From: Clitopilus passeckerianus
Lineage: Eukaryota > Basidiomycota > Agaricomycetes > Agaricales > Entolomataceae
Assembly: GCA_944990035.1 (NCBI GenBank)
Contig: CALYLX010000149.1
Span: 744,001-808,000, forward strand
DNA length: 64,000 nucleotides
Direction: 5' to 3'
How positions within the stretch are numbered: the stretch's first letter is position 1; each line of letters opens with the position of its first letter. The notes under the pieces are model-generated. The model did not search any database and was not told where the DNA came from. It was given only the letters and a program-made list of their open reading frames with translations. Position numbers and translations under genes: made by a program. Positions 57,230 to 64,000 of the stretch are shown here, one piece after another.

Positions 57230-58128
57230 AGCGTTGACACTGTGGAACGCCGGCATGGACGCTTGCAGGTGAGATGAGACACAAGCGTCCTCCAATGGAG
57301 ATCTTCTTGTGTGTAATGGCCTTGAGGGAGGTGCCAGACCTGGTGTCCCAAAAGTCGAAGAACACCATTCCAGCAAGCTAGAGCGCACTAGTAGCAGGAT
57401 CTTGACGCAGCAGTGCTAGGACCGCATCAGCAGTAATAGGAGTGCTGCCCACCGCACCAAAGGTGAAGTAGGGCACTCCTGTGATGCGTGCATAAGAACG
57501 CGACGTAGGAACCTCCACAGCAGCGTGGACAGTGGGGGATGGGTTGGCACCTTCAGTAACAGGGTACCAGACGCGCTCAACAGCGACCCGGATGATGCCC
57601 AGGTCACTGTGGGTAGGTGTCTCGTCGAGGTAGACAATGATAGTGTTACCCCAGCCAAGTTCAGTGTGGATAGCGCGGTTCTTTGAGCCCCCAGCACCAA
57701 AGCGAAGGTTGAGGGTGGAGACAGCCTGTTCAGGCGAAATGGGAAGGGGAACGGAGACAGCATTGTCCCCATTGCCCCTGGTGGCGTAGACGAAGCACTG
57801 CTTGCGTGAGGGGCCGCGCGTCGTGGATTTGAGCTTCTGCTTCTTCTTCGAGGGAGAGGGAGCAGTAGGAGGTGGGGAGGACGCTGCCTTGCGCTTGTTG
57901 GCGTTGGAATTGTCCATGAGTTGCGCTACCTCATCCCAGGACAGTCCAGGGAGGTGACGCGCGAGTTCAGCAAGTTCTGCGCATTGCTGCGCAGTCATGC
58001 CAACAGTAACCTCTGCAAATGAGCGAGTGGCGGCGTTTGCAGGCCTCCTAGGCGGCTGCGATGCGACAGAGGCGTAGGACGCTTTGGGAGCGGGTGACGC
58101 TGTTGTGAGGGCTGCTGCTGCTGCTGGG

Positions 58129-58222
58129 CATCAGAAAAAAATAACATGGCTTTTTTCAATCTTAGCTAACTTATTTGTGTACCTAGTCAAGACAGAACAA
58201 GTTATCTTAGATTTTTCTGATG
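58129..58222. mobile_element. MITE with CATCAGAAAAA termini, copy 2
   Basis: A 94-bp element inserted in the poly-Gln part of the B/G ORF1 (CTGCTG repeat). Ends and about 50 bp from the left and 40 bp from the right match copy 1 at 28158-28297; roughly 46 bp of the centre is deleted. Compared with the uninterrupted D2 sequence (near 54665), only about two G residues are duplicated at the target. Confidence 0.9.
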
Positions 58223-58996
58223 GGACACATTAGCAGGGTTGGGCGCACGCACAGCATGCGGATTGGGTGCCCTGCGCGTTGCAGGGGCTTGTGGGGCAGG
58301 CCTAGCGAACTGGCGCTGCCATTGCATCCAGTTTCCGGGGTTTACCCGCCCTGGTTGCGATGTGGAAGGTGTAGCACCTGCGTCCGGTCCAGGGACCGGG
58401 TTGTCAGGTTGCTGAGATGTTGCAGTGGACTCCTGTTCCTTTATAGAAACCGGAGATTTGTGACCAGTGGTAGTGTGTTCCGCGGGTCGGGGAGGGGTAA
58501 CCTGGGTCCTGGCGCCTTGTTTTTTTTTTTTTGTTTGTCAAAGCCATAGTCTGACAATTTATATTCCGGCGCACGATCGCAGTCCAGTCGCAAGTACCTA
58601 GATACATGCATTGTATACTAACGTAAGTAAAGAACCGTGTTCGTCGAGTGAACTACACTGAATACAAGGTGCACCAAAGAGCAAGCTAGGGTGGCCCCCG
58701 AGGATAAATCTAACAAGGAGTATGGTAGCGCGGAACACCCCGCAGAAGCAGCGAGAACCCTGAAGGCCAGGCTCGCCGCTATATGAAGGATGGAGCACTG
58801 ACACCTATGCATGGAAAACCATGCCAGATGCTTCGGCCTGTTCTCTGCGAACAAATTGGTGTGCACCCGGCACCCAGACAAGGTCGTCTGGGCGCGGTGG
58901 TGCAGTGGAGCCTGTTACAGGCATTCATCGGCGGTGGCCCCCCACAGCGTGGAGGGCATCACGGAGGCGTGTGGGGGCCTTGTCAGGTGGCCCACA

Positions 58997-61900
58997 TCAC
59001 CGCATCTTCCTGGCTTTGGGAAACGGCGGTGGAGGCTGTTGCGAAGGGAACGCAAAAGTGGCAGGGTTGTTCTGGAGGAAGAACAAGAAAGACAACAGTT
59101 CCCGGCGCAAGCGCTGGTTGGGCCGTCGTTGGAAGTGCGCGCACTGGTGAAGGATGTGACCCCTCGTTTCCAGTATGCGCCAGTTGCAAGCACACACTGT
59201 CTCCCCACCCAGGTTGAAGTGTGCGCGGAATTCGCCAATGGGTGCATGACCCAGAACTGCGCGTGTAAGGCGCGCGGTATGTGCATTGGAGGAACCAACG
59301 TGACGTAGCCAAGGTCCACCTTTGATGTGTGTGGGCCTTAGGGAGGCACCTTTGTGCGTAAGGCGCAAGAAGTTGTTGCCAGAGTAAGAAGGCTGCTGCA
59401 GTAGACAAGTCCACTCATGCAGCATTCTATCCACAGCGCGTTTCCGGGCATACCCAAGGGATGTCCGGGGTTGGTTGCCAGCACCCACCCGCAAGCCAGT
59501 GGCCGCCAGGTGAGCACGGTGGTGGATGTCCCAGTTGAGTTTTGAAGGGACATGAACAAAGTGGACGTGCCTGTCGGCGTCGCCCGAGAACCAAGCACGT
59601 AGTTTGGAGCAAATGGACAGCGAGTGTCCTTGCCCAGAGTGGAGAGACGGGTCCAAAGCCAACCGGATGGCTTTAGTCGAGTCTGAGAGCACAACTATTT
59701 TGACACAGTTGTTGCGCAGAACAGCTTTGCTTATAGACAAGTCAATAGCTGCGAGTTCAGCATCATCAGAGAGGACCCTGCCTGATGCCATTGTGTATTC
59801 TTCTGGCCCAAAGACGCCATGAAGGAGGGAGCAGGCAGCAACCGCTTGGTGCTTCCTGCTTTTGGGGACAGACGCATCAGCTGCCACCAACACTGTAGTG
59901 TCAGACAGATCTGCGTCAGCGCGAATCACATCCAAGTGGATGCGACGAGGATCAAGGGCATCCTTAGATGCGGCAATGATGGTGTCAAGTGTAATCCTGC
60001 CAGAGTGCGTATCCAACAGGCGAAGGCCTGGGACCGCTTCTCCATGGACAGGGTTGAGAGGCTCAGAGACACGCACAGCATGTGCGTCAGAATCCACAAC
60101 CGTAGAGAGCAAGTTGCCGCGCACTCGTTGCGACAAGTTGGAGAGAGACGAAGGGAGACGCATTGCTCCTTTGTACAGCTGGTGCTTGTCACTAATGAGC
60201 GACAGCGTAGGGTGGTTGCCAATCAGGGTGCCAATACGCGCCTGGCCGCGTTCGACCAGTTTCCTGATGTGCAGATGAATGGGAGGGAGACCAGCAACGG
60301 ACTCGGTCCCCCCACCCGGCGATGTGCGAAAGGCGCCGGTTATCCACCTAGCAGCCTTGTGTTGCATAGTGCGCAAGTGCGACATAGCAGTCTTACACCT
60401 TGCACCTTTGTAGAACCAGAGGCCCACACCATACGTAGCGACCGGAAGGACGCACGCACGGTAGAGCAGCCGCTTCTGCAAAGGGGTGATACCCCTTGAC
60501 GAGTTACCAAGCATGATCATTGCCTTGACAGTGGTCAGAGCCTTGGTAGAGTAATACTTGACATGGTGGCTAAAGGATAGCGACCGGTCAAAGTAGAAGC
60601 CCAAGTAGCGCCAGACGCTCTTAGGTTGAAGTGGCGAGTTGCCAGTGTGTGGAGCAAAGCCCAAGTCAATGGCAGGATTGACATCATTGTGCTTGCGAGA
60701 GAAGTGGAAGACCTCTGTCTTGTCATGTTCCAAGACAAGGCCGAGTGCAGTAACAAGCTCTGTGATGACAGCGTATGCTTGTTGGAGTAGGGTGATGTTC
60801 TCCCCAAAGGATGGCGACTGAACGATGAGTGAACCATCATCCACATACGACATGAGTGTTGTAACGCCAGGAGCAATCCTGCGTTCAAACAGCCTCATCC
60901 CCGGCACCAAATAGAGCGCAGAGAGGAGAGGGGATAAAGCAGATCCTTGACCAACGCCAACATCTGCAGAGTACTTGCTGGATTCTTCGCCGTTCCAGCT
61001 GTAAGATGTGTGTCTCCCAACAAGGTAAGACGCAAAGAAGTTGCAGACTTCCGGCGCGAAGCCCAGTCTGCGCAGTATGCGTAACAGCATGTCATGGTTG
61101 AGAGAGGGGAAGAACTGAGCAAGGTCAAATGCGACCACGCTTGTCTTCAACCCTCTAGCCCACCCGGCTTTGACGATGTGAGTGAGATAAACACCCACAT
61201 CCTCAGTAGAGTGTTGGCGCACACCTCCAAACTGATTGGGGTGGAACACGCTGAATTTCTGCGCTTCAAACTGCATTCGGTTTGCAAGCATCTTCTCAAA
61301 GAGTTTCCCCAGCGTGTTGAGCAACACAATAGGGCGGAACATCTTGGGAGTTGAGTAGTGCAGTTTGCCAGGCTTGGGAACAATGGCAGAGCGCGACTCC
61401 TTGAAGTGAGAGGGCCAGTGACCCACCCGAAGGCAGGCATTAGCGATCTCGACACATTTGGCAGCAATGACAGTGTCAGCAACCAGGGACTTGAGCTGAT
61501 ACCATGTAAGGTGATCAGGGCCTGGAGCAGAAGTGTTTGAACACTTTGCTAGTTCTTCTCTGAGCTCGTTGACACCAAAGTCCCACCACTCACGCGGAGG
61601 AGACTGAGGCACATCGTCGAGCACAGAGGGATCAACAGGGCGGTCAGACGCCGAGTTGTATGTTGAGTCAAGAGCAGCCCAAAGCGACTCAAGAGAATTG
61701 CAGGGTTCACCATTGTGGCGAATTGCTTCATGTGTAGGGAGCTCACGCTGTTTGGCCCAGCGCATAAGATCCCATGGACGCTTGCTGGTAGTAGCAATTG
61801 TCTGAATCCTACTATCAAAGAACTTGCGCTTGGCCACCTTAGTGGTCCTGCGGAACGCCTTGTAATCAGCGACTGCCCTGGAAGCGCGATACACTCTAAC

Positions 61901-62896
61901 AGCCTCAGAGCACTCAGGATTCCACCAGGACTTTGACTTGGTGGAGATGCGAGCAGTCTTTGAGTTGTTATCCCAAGACTGCTTAATAGCAGTTGCAATG
62001 GCGCCAGTGCAGCGTTCGATTGCTTCTGCTGTTGTGAGAGTGGATGTGTCCAATGGTCGCAAAGAAGAGGACAGTTCCTTCAGGAACTCTTCCTCTTGCT
62101 CACTGCCCTTGGGCAGAGTGATGCGCTCAGCAGCCAGCTGCACAGGCTGGATGCGGAGCGTGACGGTCAAGGGAGCGTGGTCAGAGGGTCCTTTCCACTC
62201 TGTGACCACGCTATGTGAAGTCCCTGCACTGCGATCCACAGGGAGGAAGAATAGATCAATGACCGACGGCCTAAGGGTGCCAGCATGTGGGAAGTGAGTG
62301 GAAGTGCGTTCTGGTAGGACACTAGCCTCCAAACCCAGGTCGAGCGCAACATCACACAGTTCAGTTGCAACATGATTTGTAGAGTCATAGTCCGGGTCCC
62401 AGACTGACGACTTGCAATTGAAGTCACCTGCCATGCAAAGCATGCTTGGCAGGTGTGGAGCATTGTCACACAACTAGCGAATGGCAGTACCATCCCCTGG
62501 GCTAGAGTAGACATTGGCAAAGTGTATTTGAGCACCTGCGCTCCCATACAATGTTGTGACCAACACATCATTGTGGTTGGCGAGGTCAGTGCGAAATGCA
62601 GGCCGCATACCTGCAAGACGCCTATGCACAAACGTCATAACGCGTGGGCGGTCAGTATCGGATGCTGGACGTCTAAACATGACCAGCCAGTCCGGATGAG
62701 TGGGAGCACCAATCACTGCCTCCCCTTCTGGGTTGGTAGTGGACACAGTGCGACGTATTAGCCTCCAGGGAGGCTCTTGTAGCAGGAGAACGTCAAAATC
62801 ATTCTTACGCTCCTCCAAGAGTGATGACACAAGATCATAATTTCTATTCACATTCTGTGAGTAGAAGCGAAGCATAGATACATATTTGTGACGCAT
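58997..62896 (-). pseudogene. LINE H ORF2, one in-frame stop
   Basis: Starts MRHKYVSMLRFYSQN at 62896. A TAG at 62474-62476 replaces the Trp of AIRWLCDN in the endonuclease domain; otherwise the frame is open for 1158 further codons through RT (FRPIVLLNTLGKLFEK, YVDDGSL) and RNase H (VAADASVPKS, VVLSDSTKAIRL) to CACNWRILETRGHILHQC. It stops at 58997 after KARKMR, about 45 residues before the D2 end. One base change separates it from a full ORF2. Confidence 0.88.
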
Positions 62897-62904
62897 AAAG
62901 TAAT

Positions 62905-64000
62905 TTAAACGTGAGCAGTACGATCACCCAGAGCCGTCTGAAGCGGTCTCCTCCTGGGTGGTTGAATGTTAGCATAACTTTGCGGTGCTCTAGCAGAAAA
63001 GCGTACCGCATCGTTGACATCATACCGGCGCTGGATCCAGCCAGCGTCAAACCGGTGACGAGAGAAGGCGCACTTGGACGAATCCGCTGTGTGCGCCTTG
63101 CCGCAGTTGATGCCCCTGGGTGCGTGGGGGCACGGTTCGCCATCAGGAGTGGCAGGCACCGGGGGATTCGCATCAGGCTTCTCCCAACAGCAGTGGGAGA
63201 GCTTGCGATGATTCTGCGTGTCATGGCCATAGCCACAATGTGCGCAGGAGTTGTACTGCTGTCTGCAGGACGCAGTTGGGTGTCCCCAGGCCCAACAGCG
63301 TTGACACTGAGGGACGCCAGCGTGCACACTGGCAGGGGAGATGTTGCAGAGGTGACCACCAATGGACATCCTCTTGTTGGTAATAGACTTGAGGGCAGTA
63401 CCAGGCCTAGTGTCCCAGAAGTCGAAGAAAACAACGCACATGTCATGCGAGCTGCTTGCACGATGAACACGCAGCTTACCAGCAAGCTGGAGCGACGACG
63501 TAGTGGCATTTTGACGCAGGAGTGCCTCCATGGTGTCAGGAGTGACTGGAGTGCTCCCAACCGCACCAAAGGTGAAGTAGGGCACGCCAGTGATGCGAGC
63601 GTAGGAACGCGATGCAGGGACCTCTACATTCACGTTGACGATAGGCTGACCACCCTCAGTGAGAGGGTACCAGACACGTTGCACAGCGAGTCGGATGATG
63701 CCCAGATCGCTGTGGGTGGGTGTGTCACTGAAGTGGACAATGATAGCGTCACCCCTGCCGACTTCTGCATGGATGGCGTTGTTGCGAGAACCACCATTCG
63801 ATAAACGGAGGTTGAGAGTGGAGACGGCCTGTTCAGGCGAGATGGGAAGAGGGGCAGGAATAGCATCGCTGCCGGTGCCTCTGCGCACATAAATGAAGCA
63901 CTGTCTGCGCGACGGGCCGCGCGTAGTGGATTTGAGCTTCTGCTTCTTCTTTGAAGGAGAGGGAGCAGAGGGGAGGGGAGAGGACCCCTGCAATTCTCTT
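62905..64000 (-). CDS. LINE H ORF1, C-terminal part (runs off window)
   Basis: Open frame from the window edge to the stop at 62905: KSTTRGPSRRQCFIYVRRG, ISPEQAVSTLNLR, SRSYARITGVPYFTFGAVG in one frame, and the knuckles CQRCWAWGHPTASC and CAHCGYGHDTQNH. In the third knuckle the first Cys is Gly (GINCGKAHTADSSKC). Residue differences from A, D2 and B/G are frequent here, unlike in ORF2. ORF2 begins 9 nt after its stop. The N-terminus lies outside the window. Confidence 0.82.
   Translation of the reverse strand, partial: RELQGSSPLPSAPSPSKKKQKLKSTTRGPSRRQCFIYVRRGTGSDAIPAPLPISPEQAVSTLNLRLSNGGSRNNAIHAEVGRGDAIIVHFSDTPTHSDLGIIRLAVQRVWYPLTEGGQPIVNVNVEVPASRSYARITGVPYFTFGAVGSTPVTPDTMEALLRQNATTSSLQLAGKLRVHRASSSHDMCVVFFDFWDTRPGTALKSITNKRMSIGGHLCNISPASVHAGVPQCQRCWAWGHPTASCRQQYNSCAHCGYGHDTQNHRKLSHCCWEKPDANPPVPATPDGEPCPHAPRGINCGKAHTADSSKCAFSRHRFDAGWIQRRYDVNDAVRFSARAPQSYANIQPPRRRPLQTALGDRTAHV

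Larger units (their letters stand above)
57217..58519 (-). mobile_element. LINE element B/G, 5' part (ORF1)
   Basis: Continuation of B/G on the other side of element C. The zinc-knuckle segment CQRCWAWG ends exactly at the 13-bp duplicated target. ORF1 blocks present: SFAEVT-like, MTAQQCAELAELARHLPGL, KSTTRGPSRKQCFVYATRG and SRSYARITGVPYFTFGAVG in continuous frame, unlike A and D2. Lesions are a deletion of about 40 bp near 57365, a stop after DPATSAL, and the MITE at 58129-58222. Its N-terminal end is cut at 58519 by the poly(A) end of element H. Confidence 0.82.
58520..64000 (-). mobile_element. LINE element H, 5' end beyond window
   Basis: Minus strand: poly(A) as T13 at 58520-58532 (followed by GTTTG), then a 3' UTR lacking the C/G hairpin found in B, D1 and D2, ORF2 with a single nonsense change, and ORF1 running off the window. 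From about 58540 to 62670 it is almost identical to D2; from about 62700 onward it is clearly diverged. It interrupts ORF1 of element B/G. Confidence 0.88.

Overview
The window looks like nuclear DNA of a basidiomycete fungus, most likely an agaricomycete. The genes are dense and split by many short introns (about 47-65 nt, GT-AG). The mobile elements (a Plavaka-type DNA transposon, Tad-like LINEs with RNase H, HARBI1-like, hAT-like, Tc1/mariner and copia elements) are those expected in that group. I assigned species-independent functions only.

Region 1 (1-13.5 kb) is a housekeeping block with little intergenic space: the 3' end of an eIF4B-like gene, an RS-tailed cyclophilin, a Rap/Rsr1-like small GTPase, the DEAD-box helicase DBP2 with an unusually long intron, an alpha/beta hydrolase, a large DDT/WHIM/PHD chromatin protein and the mRNA export factor RAE1. 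Exon chains close in frame for all of them. Many act in RNA metabolism (eIF4B, RS cyclophilin, DBP2, RAE1), but nothing shows co-regulation.

Region 2 (13.5-32.4 kb) is gene-poor. It holds AT-rich DNA with fold-back palindromes, a degenerate tandem array of about 18 units with a period near 147 bp (16.85-19.56 kb), a broken Plavaka transposase, two host-type genes (a short coiled-coil protein and a 13-exon acidic protein resembling the DUF6532 group), a decayed HARBI1-like transposase carrying a MITE, a possible solo LTR and a hAT-like relic.

Region 3 (32.4-64 kb) is a nest of retroelements. A 5'-truncated copia element has been split by an apparently intact Tc1/mariner transposon with 210-bp inverted repeats and a clean TA duplication. 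To its right LINEs are inserted into LINEs: element A (+) is cut by element B/G (-). B/G is split by element C (+), an ORF1-only non-LTR element with a 13-bp target duplication. C is split by a composite D2+D1 (-) whose 14-bp target duplication encloses two LINE copies, each with its own poly(A). B/G is also cut by element H (-), which runs off the window, and by a second copy of the MITE. D2 carries an uninterrupted 1363-residue ORF2 (endonuclease, RT, RNase H).

The most unusual content is the autonomous/non-autonomous LINE pair (D family and C), sharing 5' and 3' terminal motifs, and the two-copy D2+D1 insertion, which suggests template jumping or 3' transduction. All family calls come from reading motifs by eye; no database search was run.
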